This document shows, piece after piece, positions 36,259 through 45,424 of a DNA stretch of 64,000 nt. The position numbers were made by a program, and so were the translations under genes. Positions within the stretch are counted from its first letter, which is position 1; every line of letters begins with the position of its first letter. Source of the stretch: Vibrio tapetis subsp. tapetis (GTDB lineage Bacteria; Pseudomonadota; Gammaproteobacteria; Enterobacterales; Vibrionaceae). Below the pieces are notes generated by a model. That model made no database searches, had not been told where the DNA came from, and was given only the letters and a program-made list of their open reading frames with translations. The stretch is from positions 1,791,154 to 1,855,153 of the forward strand of contig NZ_LT960612.1 in assembly GCF_900233005.1 (NCBI RefSeq), read 5' to 3'.

Positions 36259-37317
36259 ATGACCATGACTGTATTACCTATCAATCATGTAAAAACCAAG
36301 AGCCTGATCTTCATTGCATTGATAGCGCTATACGCCGCTATCATCAGCTCTGTAGCATTAGGGCCGATGGATATTACTTTGAGCCAAAGCATTAATGCGC
36401 TATTGCCTGATGGGCTAAGAAGCCATGATATTCCGAACCACATCGCGTTGGTTATTCAGCAAATTCGTTTGCCACGGACATTATTGGCCATTGCTGTTGG
36501 TGCTATTTTGGCAATATGCGGAACCGTCATGCAAGGCCTATTCAGGAATCCTCTTGCTGACCCCGGTATCATCGGCGTAAGTGCTGGTGCCTCACTGGGT
36601 GCGGCCATCGCGATTGTGTTATTTGGGTCATTAGCTGAAAGCTATCCCAATATTTTGCTATTTGGAACGGTTCCGATCTTCTCATTCTTGGGAGGGGCGA
36701 TTACAACAGTATTAGTTTACAAATTAGGGACAGGATCCAATGGAACTTCAGTCACCATGATGCTGCTGGCTGGTGTTGCTATCGGTGCCCTTGCCGGCGC
36801 AGGCCTTGGCCTAATGAATTACTTCGCAGATGATCAAGCTCTGCGTGATTTGTCTTTATGGACGATGGGCTCATTAGCTGGAGCAAATTGGGGAGGCTTA
36901 GGGTTAGCCTTTGCCACTCTGATCATTTTAGTTTCTTTGTTTTATCGATACGCCGAATCACTAAATGCTCTATTACTCGGGGAATCTGAAGCGAAGCATC
37001 TCGGTATCGAAGTGCAAAGCTTGAAGCGGAAGTTAATTCTACTGACTGCGGCGGGCGTTGGCGTAACGGTTGCGCTAGCAGGAATGATCGGCTTTATTGG
37101 GCTTATTGTACCGCATGTGGGCCGAATGCTGATTGGTCCTAATCATAAATCTCTATTACCCATTTCCATGATGATCGGCGCCCTACTTCTTCTCGTCGCC
37201 GATATGATTGCACGCACAGCCGTCGCCCCACTCGACATGCCGGTAGGCATCGTGACAGCACTGCTTGGGGCACCTTTTTTCATGTGGCTTCTAATTAAAC
37301 AAAAAGGTCGTTTGTAA
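36259..37317 (+). CDS. hutC: HutC, haem ABC transporter permease
   Basis: 352 residues, FecCD/BtuC family permease with about ten hydrophobic helices. Family segments include RLPRTLLAIAVGAILAICGTVMQ, FRNPLADPGIIGVSAGASLGA, LLLGESEAKHLGIEV (ATPase-contact loop) and GFIGLIVPHVGRMLIGPNHK. It forms the inner-membrane channel for haem with HutD. The stop codon overlaps the hutD start (TAATG). The frame is complete. Confidence 0.94.
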   Translation: MTMTVLPINHVKTKSLIFIALIALYAAIISSVALGPMDITLSQSINALLPDGLRSHDIPNHIALVIQQIRLPRTLLAIAVGAILAICGTVMQGLFRNPLADPGIIGVSAGASLGAAIAIVLFGSLAESYPNILLFGTVPIFSFLGGAITTVLVYKLGTGSNGTSVTMMLLAGVAIGALAGAGLGLMNYFADDQALRDLSLWTMGSLAGANWGGLGLAFATLIILVSLFYRYAESLNALLLGESEAKHLGIEVQSLKRKLILLTAAGVGVTVALAGMIGFIGLIVPHVGRMLIGPNHKSLLPISMMIGALLLLVADMIARTAVAPLDMPVGIVTALLGAPFFMWLLIKQKGRL

Positions 37318-38144
37318 TGAGCCGAGTCGCAACCCACCCCACCGAACTAAAATCGTCGGTCATTCATTTAAAGAATTTAAGCTTATCATTTGGTAAACGC
37401 ACCATTTTAAAAGGCATCAATGCCGATTTCAAAGCTGGTGAGTTAACGATATTACTAGGCCCTAACGGAACGGGAAAAAGCTCGTTATTAAAGCTAATAA
37501 CCCAAGAGTACCCGAGCAGTGGTGAAATCCACTTTTTTGGCGACCACGTTAAAAGCTGGAAATCGAAATCGCTAGCAAAGCACTTAGGCGTTCTTCCGCA
37601 GACAAGTAGCCTTACGTTCAATTTTTCAGTTAAAGAAGTGGTAGAGCTAGGGGGCATTCCACTTGAAGGTTCCACGGAAAGTATTCAAGCTATTGCCAGA
37701 CAGAATATGACCGACACCGATGTTTATCATTTAGCCGAGCGATCTTACCCGAGCCTTTCTGGAGGGGAAAAACAACGAGTTCATTTTGCGAGAGTTTTGA
37801 CACAGCTTGCGCAAAGTAACGGTAAAAAAATACTGCTGTTAGATGAGCCAACCTCTGCCTTAGATCTTTCGCATCAGCATCAGACTTTACGCCTTGCTAC
37901 GCGCCTAGTTAGCGAAGGTGCAGCGGTGATCATTGTCATGCATGACCTTAACCTCGCCGCGCAGTACGCCGACAGAATCATGATATTAAATGAGGGAACC
38001 ATCGTGGCCGACGGTTCACCATGGGAGGTCCTGACGCAAGAGAACATCGAAGCCATCTATAACTGGAAGGTTCAGATCATTCCTCACCCAACGGACCAAT
38101 ATCCACTGGTGATTAACACGTCTTCTTCGTGCAATCACCAATAA
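37317..38144 (+). CDS. hutD: HutD, haem ABC transporter ATPase
   Basis: 275 residues. Walker A is LLGPNGTGKSSLL, the signature SLSGGEKQRVHFARVL, Walker B ILLLDEPTSALD and the switch His in VIIVMHDLN. This is the FepC/HmuV type. It energises haem import through HutC. It is the last gene of the tonB operon; manA converges 27 bases later. A short AT-rich stretch with no strong hairpin lies between them. Confidence 0.94.
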   Translation: MSRVATHPTELKSSVIHLKNLSLSFGKRTILKGINADFKAGELTILLGPNGTGKSSLLKLITQEYPSSGEIHFFGDHVKSWKSKSLAKHLGVLPQTSSLTFNFSVKEVVELGGIPLEGSTESIQAIARQNMTDTDVYHLAERSYPSLSGGEKQRVHFARVLTQLAQSNGKKILLLDEPTSALDLSHQHQTLRLATRLVSEGAAVIIVMHDLNLAAQYADRIMILNEGTIVADGSPWEVLTQENIEAIYNWKVQIIPHPTDQYPLVINTSSSCNHQ

Positions 38145-38171
38145 GATCCCTCTCAAGATAACAAACCAAGG

Positions 38172-39365
38172 TTAATTGAATGCTCTCGCTAGCGTTCCGT
38201 TGCCTTGGTATTGGTACACTTTTGCATCATGACATATAAACGCCGATTCCCCTGCCTCCAATTTAAGCGATTGGTCTCCCGATTCAAGCAACACGCTGCC
38301 TTTAATGCAAAATACGATTTCCGCACCTCTAACATATTGAGAAACGATGCTGTCGGTTGATTCAATCACCTCAAAACCAAAATCGTCAACAGGAATTGGA
38401 AAGCCAATTTTATTGTCCATTTTATAAGCATCTAACTTGATGTCTTGTTCTAAAACGCTTTCAAAGGTTGTATTCGCCATTAATTCATCTACATCCATGA
38501 ATTTAGGCGTTAAGCCAGCGCGAAGTACGTTATCTGAATTCGCCATGATTTCAAGGCCCGTGCCTTCAACGTAGGCATGAGGTGTTTCAGCATGTAAGAA
38601 CATTGCCTCGCCTGGAGCCAGTTCAACAACGTTTAATAGTAATGGCGAAAACAGACCAATGTCGTCGGGGTAATCTTGGTAAAATTCACTCACCAGTTGG
38701 AACGCACTTCTTGCCATCATCGTGGTCGGTGTTACTAATACAGCCTGTTTTAATTCTGATAGCGCCGCTTGTTTCTTTTCTCCTGATAACGTCATTACGT
38801 CAGAGAAAAACTGCCCAAGCCCAATCGCATTTGGCGTGCATTTCAAGCTGGCAAGCTCATCCTCAAGAGAGCGGATATTTGCTGCCTCAAACAAAGCAAT
38901 AATATGCTCTATTTCCCTGAAACCATTCATCGCCTTATAAAACGTTAATGCATAAACTAATTCAGGTTTATGATTCGCGTCTTTGTAATTGCGGTTCGGT
39001 GCATCCAGAGCAATGCCTTGTTCGTTTTCTTTGGCAAATCCTACCTGAGCTTTTTCACGACTAGGATGAACTTGTACCGAAAGAGGCTTAGCCGCCGACA
39101 GTACTTTAAACAAGTAAGGCAGTTCACCGTAACGCTGTGTTGTGTATTCACCAAGTATGGCAGTTGGATTGCTCTGAATAAGCTCTGACAGCAACTGACC
39201 GGTTTTCGCTACCTTAGAGCAGCCATTTGGGTGAGCACCCATCCAAATTTCGGCTTGTGGTTCGTTGGTTGGGTTTTCAATACCAAACAGATCGCCAATG
39301 GCACTTTTACTTCCCCAAATGTAGTTTTGAATCACGTTATCAAGTTTGAAAATGGTATCGTTCAT
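38172..39365 (-). CDS. manA: Mannose-6-phosphate isomerase, class I
   Basis: 397 residues from the ATG that follows AGAGAAACGTTA; an upstream ATG at 39398 would add 11 polar residues. It interconverts mannose 6-phosphate and fructose 6-phosphate. Zinc-site motifs are visible: VQVHPSREKAQ (Gln/His), HKPELVYAL (Glu), and HAETPHAYVEGTGLEIMANSDNVLRAGLTPK (His and catalytic Arg region). The C-terminal cupin part ends EAGESAFICHDAKVYQYQGNG. It stands alone. It may serve mannose use or supply GDP-mannose for polysaccharide; no neighbour decides this. Confidence 0.94.
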   Translation of the reverse strand: MNDTIFKLDNVIQNYIWGSKSAIGDLFGIENPTNEPQAEIWMGAHPNGCSKVAKTGQLLSELIQSNPTAILGEYTTQRYGELPYLFKVLSAAKPLSVQVHPSREKAQVGFAKENEQGIALDAPNRNYKDANHKPELVYALTFYKAMNGFREIEHIIALFEAANIRSLEDELASLKCTPNAIGLGQFFSDVMTLSGEKKQAALSELKQAVLVTPTTMMARSAFQLVSEFYQDYPDDIGLFSPLLLNVVELAPGEAMFLHAETPHAYVEGTGLEIMANSDNVLRAGLTPKFMDVDELMANTTFESVLEQDIKLDAYKMDNKIGFPIPVDDFGFEVIESTDSIVSQYVRGAEIVFCIKGSVLLESGDQSLKLEAGESAFICHDAKVYQYQGNGTLARAFN

Positions 39366-39610
39366 TAACGTTTCTCTTTCAATTTTCTTTGAATGCAAGC
39401 TTATTAAAATGGTAAATTTTGACCGAGTTTCAATGTGGCGCGATATTTCTAGCGGTGTGAGTGAGATTTTTTAATATTGCTCTTTCCCGCTCTTGTGAAG
39501 CGATGAATCCGATAACAGGTTAGCCCCTTCACAAGCGACATCAAATTTACCCTTTGTGCATTGATAGTGCAAATGAGTTAAATCAATTGAATACAAGTTA
39601 GATAACTGAA

Positions 39611-41359
39611 TTAAAACTCTGCAGGCACTTCAAACTCCACCACTTCGTTAGTGATGGGGTGGGTAAACTTTAAGTAACCTGCGTGTAAGTGCAACCTGCT
39701 GTCTTTAAAACCGTATAGGTCGTCTCCTACAATCGGAATATTTAACCCAGCTTGGTGAGCACAATGAACTCGTAACTGATGAGTTCGACCGGTTTTAGGG
39801 TACAAATAGACTTTGGTACGGTTGTTACTCACTTCTCGCACTTGATATTTCGTTGCTGATTTTTGGCCCAGTTGCTGACAAACCATTTGCCTTGGCCTGT
39901 CTTCCATATCACCACGGATGGGCAATGTAATTTCTCCGCTCAACGCCTTACCGTCGGTCTCGGCAATCACCCCTTCCAAAAGTGCCGTATAGCGCTTCTC
40001 TACCGTCCGCTGAATAAATTGCCTCTGGACGTGCTTATTGGTTTCTGCGGTAAGCGTTAAGACTAACAACCCGGACGTAGACATGTCTAAACGGTGAACA
40101 ATCAACGGACCGGTTGCGTTTGGATAAAGAGCCCGAATGCGAGCATGGACAGAATCACTGATGTATTTGCCTGACACAGAAAGGAACTCTGCAGGTTTAT
40201 TCACAACCACCAGCACATCGTCTTCATAGACGATCTCTAACGCCTTATCAAAAGACGGCGTTTGCTCTAACGGGCTTTCGTCCATTCTTATGCCGTCTAA
40301 CATATGTTCTAGAATTTCGAAGCATTTACTTTGGCATACTGGGTATAAGTTTTCGTGTTGACGAATTGAGTCATAAGGCGCACAACCCCACCAAAATTCA
40401 CCTAAGGCCACCGGCTTATAATGATGAGTAAATGCAGCCTGCAACAGCTTAGGCAAATTCTGCTCACTAGAGTGTGGGATCGCTTCACCGTGCTCAAACA
40501 GCTCGTGAAGACTTTTAAGTTCGCCTGCTTGATTCAAAAACTGGCACGCTTTATTTAATGCCGTGTCCATGTCAGTAACCAGATGATTACAAGCCTCTTG
40601 CTGTTGTTGTATTTGAGAGTGGCTAAGAGTTACCCTTGCGCTCAATTCCGTTAAGGATATCTGCCATTGCTGCTTAAGCGCTTTGAGTTTTCTTTTCTCT
40701 CGGCTGCTTTCATCGCCAAGCGTTTTAATCAGCAAATCCAACTCGTCTTGTGAGAGTGATAAACCCAACCGAGATTCAGCTTCCTTTCTTAGTTGCTTGC
40801 GTCGCTTCTTTCCTTCCGACATTGACTGCGCAAGCTCTTTTAATTCTTGTTCAGATTGACTTGTTTTTGTTGTCAATTCATCGATACGTGAACTAATGTC
40901 CAGCGACCGTTGCAATTCAACCAGTTGCGCTCTCGCCTCGTCTAGTTCCCGTTGAATAGGAGCAAGTTCTGCGTGATGTACCTCGATGTCGAAAACTGCA
41001 TTCACAAAGTTATCTGACGTAGTCAGCCACTCGGGCGTATCCGACTCTTTGCCCGCATACGATGATAAATACCCTAATTGCCCCTGTTCATTCTCTACTA
41101 CGAGAACGGCAAACATATTGCCTGACTCAAGAGGTTTATCTTCCGTTTCTTTCCAATCATGCCGATTTTGCAGCAACGTTAAATGCGCTTGCAATTGCTT
41201 CATGGCGGCAGTAGCAAGAGGATGTGGAGTGTAGTAATACGGGAAGGTAAATAATTCAGGCAAAGCGTGCTGTTTTACATCCGCTATAAAAGGGGTAAAA
41301 CAAGACGCAGGCACGTTGAAGGTTGAGCTGTTATTCGGTGTCATTTGGGACTCTAGCAT
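39611..41359 (-). CDS. RluA-family pseudouridine synthase with coiled-coil N-terminus
   Basis: 582 residues. The C-terminal half (about 370-582) is an RluA-type catalytic domain with the active-site Asp in VHRLDMSTSGLLVLT, the ENGxALLEG-type segment KRYTALLEGVI, and KTGRTHQLRVHCAH. It isomerises uridine in RNA. The N-terminal 350 residues are unusual. After an unknown domain with WLTTSDNFVNAVFDIEVHH comes a long charged coiled coil (about 145-260), then a Cys-containing segment (YPVCQSKCFEILEHML). This longer form is typical of a Vibrio/Shewanella subgroup. The target RNA is unknown. Confidence 0.88.
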   Translation of the reverse strand: MLESQMTPNNSSTFNVPASCFTPFIADVKQHALPELFTFPYYYTPHPLATAAMKQLQAHLTLLQNRHDWKETEDKPLESGNMFAVLVVENEQGQLGYLSSYAGKESDTPEWLTTSDNFVNAVFDIEVHHAELAPIQRELDEARAQLVELQRSLDISSRIDELTTKTSQSEQELKELAQSMSEGKKRRKQLRKEAESRLGLSLSQDELDLLIKTLGDESSREKRKLKALKQQWQISLTELSARVTLSHSQIQQQQEACNHLVTDMDTALNKACQFLNQAGELKSLHELFEHGEAIPHSSEQNLPKLLQAAFTHHYKPVALGEFWWGCAPYDSIRQHENLYPVCQSKCFEILEHMLDGIRMDESPLEQTPSFDKALEIVYEDDVLVVVNKPAEFLSVSGKYISDSVHARIRALYPNATGPLIVHRLDMSTSGLLVLTLTAETNKHVQRQFIQRTVEKRYTALLEGVIAETDGKALSGEITLPIRGDMEDRPRQMVCQQLGQKSATKYQVREVSNNRTKVYLYPKTGRTHQLRVHCAHQAGLNIPIVGDDLYGFKDSRLHLHAGYLKFTHPITNEVVEFEVPAEF

Positions 41360-41450
41360 ATATTAACATCGGCACTATGCTCCCTTTAGATAAGGTAATC
41401 AACCTCGATTCAAGAGTGCCCTCAGTGATGGGTTATAAATGATTAAAAAC

Positions 41451-42242
41451 TCACGAGAGCAACAATAGCACGAGATAACAGATAACTTCCGACATCTGCT
41501 GAACGGCACCCAGTGCATCACCAGTGTAGCCGCCAACTTGTTTCACCATCCAACGACTAAACCATAGACGAGCAATAAACAAAACAGACACAAGAATTAA
41601 GGCCGATTTCATTGGCAGCGCAATCAGCACCACCAACGTAGCGATGACGATTAACGTGATGGCATCAGATTTGCTGTTGGCGCTTTTAGCTATCTGCAAC
41701 TTAGATTGTTCGACCTGACGAACATAGCCGTGCGTATGCACGAAGCTGACTGATAGAGTCCGACTTAACACGTGTGCGACGATCAGCGCGATAGGAACTT
41801 GTGTTAAAGAAACCAACGTGGTGTATTTGAGCAGAATTAGCATGACCATACCCAATAATGCGTAGGCACCAATTCGCGAGTCTTTCATTATTGCCAGTTT
41901 ACGCTCAGCGGTAAAACCGCCACCGAATCCATCACATGTGTCGGCAAATCCATCCTCATGAAAAGCCCCAGTGGCATAAATGCTGAATGACATAGATAAC
42001 ACAACGGCGACGTCTACCGGCCAGATCAGTTGGCACACAAAATACACCAAGGCCGTCAGCGAGCCGATGAGCAGACCAACCAAGCCACAGTATTTATATG
42101 ATTCGTTCTTGCGCTCTTCACTGTATGGCACTGAAGCAGAAATCGGGATCCGTGTGAATATCGCGACAGACAATAGAAAAACCTGCCACTCTCTTGTTAG
42201 TTTATCAATCATTGCTCTTGAGTTCTCTGTTACGTAGGCCAA
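41451..42242 (-). CDS. cobS: CobS, adenosylcobinamide-GDP ribazoletransferase
   Basis: Up to 263 residues; MIDKLTREWQVFLLS at 42212 is an alternative and perhaps better start, since the longer form overlaps cobC by 13 bases. It is an integral membrane enzyme joining alpha-ribazole to adenosylcobinamide-GDP in the last steps of cobalamin assembly. The hallmark acidic motif FHEDGFADTCDGFGGGF (about residues 94-110) and KDSRIGAYALLG are present with several hydrophobic helices. cobC lies directly upstream. cobU and cobT are not in the window. It is followed by a 90-base gap to the RluA gene. Confidence 0.93.
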   Translation of the reverse strand: MAYVTENSRAMIDKLTREWQVFLLSVAIFTRIPISASVPYSEERKNESYKYCGLVGLLIGSLTALVYFVCQLIWPVDVAVVLSMSFSIYATGAFHEDGFADTCDGFGGGFTAERKLAIMKDSRIGAYALLGMVMLILLKYTTLVSLTQVPIALIVAHVLSRTLSVSFVHTHGYVRQVEQSKLQIAKSANSKSDAITLIVIATLVVLIALPMKSALILVSVLFIARLWFSRWMVKQVGGYTGDALGAVQQMSEVICYLVLLLLS

Positions 42243-42832
42243 TGCAGTTCAGGCCAAAGCTTGCCGTCGCTATCATGATAAACGGTTATCTTTATTTTTG
42301 CAGCGTACGGTATGGTAAGCCGCTGCAAATAAACTTCATTTTTGGCCAGTTGAAGTACTTGCCTGATGATTTGTTTCATCACCCCACCATGAGTCACAAG
42401 TAAAATCTTTTTACCTTTATGTTCTTCCAACATAGCAGCCCAAGCACTTTCAATTCGCTGATCGTAACTCTCGACCGTTTCTCCGTTAGGTGGTGTATTT
42501 TGCCATGGGGATGCCCAAAATTGGGTTAACGCTTCTTGCTGAGTATCCCAAATTTCTTGTTTTGGCTTGCCATCCCAATCACCAAAATGGATTTCTTTAA
42601 AATCGGCATTCATCACAAGGGGACAACCGCTTTGCTCACTGTATTCTAAAGCAAACTTCCGGCAACGCAGCAAAGGTGAACTCAGCACCACATCGGGTAA
42701 CTCACCACCATTAACGGCAGATCGCATTTGGTTTAGCCCTTCTGCTGTTAACAAAAAGTCGGTATGTCCACGAAAACACGCTTCTCCTTCAGGAAGACCG
42801 TGCCTGAGTAGCTCAATGTGCGTTGTTGTCAC
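42230..42832 (-). CDS. cobC: CobC, alpha-ribazole phosphatase (histidine phosphatase family)
   Basis: 200 residues with a GTG start that follows a TAA by one codon position (TAAGTG). The catalytic motif is LLRHG (R10-H11), with the second catalytic His in VTHGG and the acid Glu in the PPNGETVESYDQR segment. In cobalamin synthesis it removes phosphate from alpha-ribazole phosphate or adenosylcobalamin phosphate. Pairing with cobS supports this over other histidine phosphatases. A 23-codon ATG frame directly upstream (42835-42906), with an AGGATAACG ribosome-site-like element, might be a leader peptide coupled to cobC. Confidence 0.88.
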   Translation of the reverse strand: MTTTHIELLRHGLPEGEACFRGHTDFLLTAEGLNQMRSAVNGGELPDVVLSSPLLRCRKFALEYSEQSGCPLVMNADFKEIHFGDWDGKPKQEIWDTQQEALTQFWASPWQNTPPNGETVESYDQRIESAWAAMLEEHKGKKILLVTHGGVMKQIIRQVLQLAKNEVYLQRLTIPYAAKIKITVYHDSDGKLWPELHWPT

Positions 42833-42980
42833 TTAGTTTACCCTTTCGGTAGGAATATCATAAGATAATGCTTTGATTTCAGTTTGATAAGCTGTATCAC
42901 TCATTTTTCGTTATCCTGATGATTAGAAGAGAAAGTACTTCCATTCATTACATTCCCCGATGGTTAGCAACGAATTGGTT

Positions 42981-43008
42981 AAAAAAGAGCCACTCTATTT
43001 AGTGGCTC
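42981..43008 (-). terminator. Rho-independent terminator of guaC
   Basis: Minus strand: perfect stem GAGCCACT / AGTGGCTC with a 6-base loop and six T residues, just past the guaC stop codon. Confidence 0.9.
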
Positions 43009-43039
43009 GTGTTTGTTACCTAATCGTGAGAACTAACCG

Positions 43040-43306
43040 CTACTCTTTACCGAATACGTTATTCTCTTGCTCTTGCACACGGATGAAAGTCGTACGCTTA
43101 GTTAGCTCTTTAAGCTTTGCGGCGCCTACGTATGTACACGTTGAACGTACGCCGCCAAGGATGTCTGAAATAGTGTCGTGCACGCTACCACGGAATGGCA
43201 ATAATACTGTTTTACCTTCAGCTGCACGGTATTTAGCTACGCCACCAGAGTGTTTCGCCATTGCGCTTTCTGAAGACATGCCGTAGAACTTAGCAAAAAT
43301 TGGCAT
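43040..43306 (-). pseudogene. guaC: GMP reductase, 3' fragment only
   Basis: About 84 residues match the C-terminal quarter of GuaC, which reduces GMP to IMP. The segments are [70 protein letters not shown] complete enzyme is about 347 residues. Upstream of the AAG TTC TAC GGC ATG codons the sequence no longer resembles guaC: the expected ENGEKFM is replaced by MPIFA. The natural terminator follows the stop, so this is the native 3' end, cut at about 43296. The rest of the gene is not in the window. Element integration or a contig join explains it. Confidence 0.85.
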
Positions 43307-44209
43307 TAATCATTTAAAATCAAAAAGTTAAATAAATGAAACTGTATATACCAACAGCAGTAATGAGCGATTTACACCTATAAATAACGCTATTTTACAA
43401 TGTATGCCGCCATTTTTGCCGCCACTTTTGCGAGCCAACCAAGCCGCTTAATTACTGAGCATTTACACAGCAAATACATAGCGAGTAGAATATTTACTTA
43501 CACCTAACCCAAACGCCTTTGCTTGCTGCGTCTGGATAGGTCAAGTTCGGGGGGAACTTGCCTCCCTATCTTCAATACGGGCTCTAGCGGGGTGATTTGG
43601 CTAACACTATACCAGTAACTCAAGAGATGGTGCTTGAGTAAGAGCATGCCGAAAACGATAAAGCTTTAGATTTTAACGAGTATGACCTCGATGCTTTTGG
43701 AAAAATAAAGGTGTCCTATATGAATTAAGAAAGACTTATGTGGGTGATGAAGATCTTACATAATGCCGGCAGAGCGAAAAACCTGATGCTTAACAAGCTA
43801 CATTTTTATGTAAAGTCTAACTGTAAAATGAGTTTTGAATAATTCAACAAATGACCATTTGTGCTATAGCCTCTTGCACAAATGAGTTAACGCACCTTTT
43901 CCCCATTGTTTGTTGATGCAATTACTTAGAGGCAGCTCATGTAATTGGGATGACAGTACCCATGTTTATGGTTAAAAGAGGCATTAAACGAAAGGATACT
44001 AAATAAATAAGCAAAGCGAATTTCAGGGTGTATTGGCATAGTTAATCGACGCGGGGGAAGTTAACATTTGCAGGCCTTTAATACTGGAGCGTTCGCTTAA
44101 TACTAGATTTCCTGGTTTTTCATGAAAGCGCAGCTCGGCTTGTACCTCACCAACGATAGATAACCCAATACCTCCTACTGCCCATCGTTCATAGTATTTA
44201 TGAAACGCC
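43307..44209. other. Junction region with remnants, no intact gene
   Basis: About 900 bases with no gene I can support. It contains a 12-base tandem repeat (TGCCGCCATTTT, TGCCGCCACTTT) at 43405-43428. A bulged hairpin lies at 43533-43570 (GATAGG..CAAGTTC-GGGGG-GAACTTG..CCTATC). An inverted repeat ATTTGTGC...GCACAAAT lies at 43857-43883. Minus-strand reading across the tandem repeat gives LAKVAAKMAAYIVK and a stop, which could be the tail of an integrase, but no catalytic part is present. This is where an attachment site or the end of an element would be expected. Confidence 0.4.
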
Positions 44210-44291
44210 ACCCAAATCCTGAAGTGGCTAAATTGGTACAAAACATCAATACCGCGTCGAGCTGTAACGTTATTGCTAAGTTCAGATTAAA
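44210..44291 (+). repeat. 82-base coding-like repeat, copy 1
   Basis: Direct repeat of 44635-44716, 71 of 82 bases equal. In the plus-strand frame it reads NPNPEVAKLVQNINTASSC and continues NVIAKFRL before a stop. Most of the base differences are synonymous, which points to the 3' ends of two related genes. No start or upstream body is left for this copy. Confidence 0.7.
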
Positions 44292-44294
44292 GTG

Positions 44295-44610
44295 TTACTG
44301 CTGATCCATTAACTTGCGTCCTTCTTCAATCGCACTAATTAGGCTATTTTGCAAGATAGGAAAGCAAAGCTCACTAAACCATTTGTGTTCAGGATCACGG
44401 TGGCTTTTGCTATGCCATAACAAATAGTATTGGTGTGGTACTAGTGTTATTTGAATGGGCTTGAGCACCAAGTCGAACTGCTTCGCATAGTCGATACTAA
44501 TATGCAGAGGGGCGGTCATAAGAGCATCAGTATTGGTAAGTATTCGAGAAGCAGACAAGAATGAGGCTGTTCTTGCGAGTATTTGCCTTTGCTTGTTGCT
44601 TCTGAACGCG
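44295..44610 (-). pseudogene. LysR-family regulator, C-terminal fragment
   Basis: Roughly the last 100 residues of a LysR-type transcription regulator: QRQILARTASFLSASRILTN, TDALMTAPLHISIDYAKQFD and WHSKSHRDPEHKWFSELCFP belong to the substrate-binding domain. The N-terminal helix-turn-helix and first subdomain are missing. The frame runs into a stop just upstream (about 44620), where a different coding remnant begins on the other strand. It is flanked on both sides by the 82-base repeat. This is a decayed or rearranged gene. The regulator's target is unknown. Confidence 0.7.
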
Positions 44611-44634
44611 TGTTAGTTTTAGTACGTCAATGCA

Positions 44635-44716
44635 ACCCAAATCCTGAAGTGGCTAAGCTGGTTCAAAATATTAATACCGCGCCAGGCTGCAACGTTATTG
44701 CTAAATTCAAATTAAA
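44635..44716 (+). repeat. 82-base coding-like repeat, copy 2
   Basis: Second copy of the repeat at 44210-44291. Here the open frame extends further upstream (YLPLLVASERVLVLVRQCNP, from about 44580) and ends FKLN-stop at 44720. It is thus a 3' gene remnant of about 45 codons. I do not recognise the family. Confidence 0.7.
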
Positions 44717-44720
44717 CTAG

Positions 44721-45208
44721 TTCACTGCCCTACCGATTCAAAGACAACCAAACACCAAAAAGGCAGCGTATTAACCGCTACCTTTTGCCATGTGACGTTA
44801 TCACTACGAGATTGCCTAATGTTCTTCTAAGTTATTGTACAATAAGAGATCACGAAAAAGCTCCACCGACAATAGCGCCAGGGAGAAAATGGAAACAGAT
44901 ATTCAGAACTCCTGACAATACTGAGAATTAATTTTACGTGAATGATTTTATTGACTTTTTAATTTATAAAATTCACCTACTCACCGCAACCCTATGAGAT
45001 TGGAACTTTATCTATCAATTTGCTTTTGAGCTAAAATTCTTGTTCAGTATCAGAACCGATCTCTAGTAGAGCTATACCAATAAGAAGCGGTTGAGGAAGT
45101 TCACATCGATTAAATCTTACGAAGTAAAATACTACACACTTTGTGACTCATAGTCCGTAGACCTTTACGTATCATCGCGAGATAATATGACTAAAGGAGA
45201 CCTTTATT
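44721..45208. other. Gene-free stretch
   Basis: About 490 AT-rich bases without a supported gene or clear repeat. The last part (AAAGGAGACCTTTATT, about 45194-45209) gives the ribosome site of the next small gene. Confidence 0.5.
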
Positions 45209-45424
45209 ATGATAATTGATCATTACCCAGAATTTTACTATGAAGAGGAGTACAGAGGATACACTCTGTACGTTGAAAATAATCCTGACCAGTATAATGA
45301 GGGTTATGAATACTCTATTTCTGACGGAACGAGCATTTTAGAGCAAGGGCTAACTTTTGATGCTCAAGAAGCAATAAAAAGCGCCCAAATTTTCGTTGAT
45401 TCTCTCGTCAAATCTAGCTCTTAA
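45209..45424 (+). CDS. Small acidic hypothetical protein, 71 aa
   Basis: The start has a strong AAAGGAGA ribosome site about 9 bases upstream. The protein is acidic and Tyr-rich (YYEEEYRGYTLYVENNPDQY), with no signal peptide or membrane segment. It ends in an amphipathic helix (AQEAIKSAQIFVDSLVKSS). I do not recognise the family. Its last 11 bases overlap the convergent HTH gene. The two could be related in function or merely neighbours. The gene looks intact in an otherwise decayed region. Confidence 0.6.
   Translation: MIIDHYPEFYYEEEYRGYTLYVENNPDQYNEGYEYSISDGTSILEQGLTFDAQEAIKSAQIFVDSLVKSSS

Noticed and set aside
42835..42906. 23-codon leader frame directly before cobC
   Set aside because: It has a possible ribosome site and abuts the cobC GTG, but it is too short and unconserved to call; mentioned under cobC.
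43500..43620. Integron-type attC site (ACCTAAC followed by AAACGCC)
   Set aside because: One end resembles the RYYYAAC core, but no matching GTTRRRY partner or foldable arms were found downstream.
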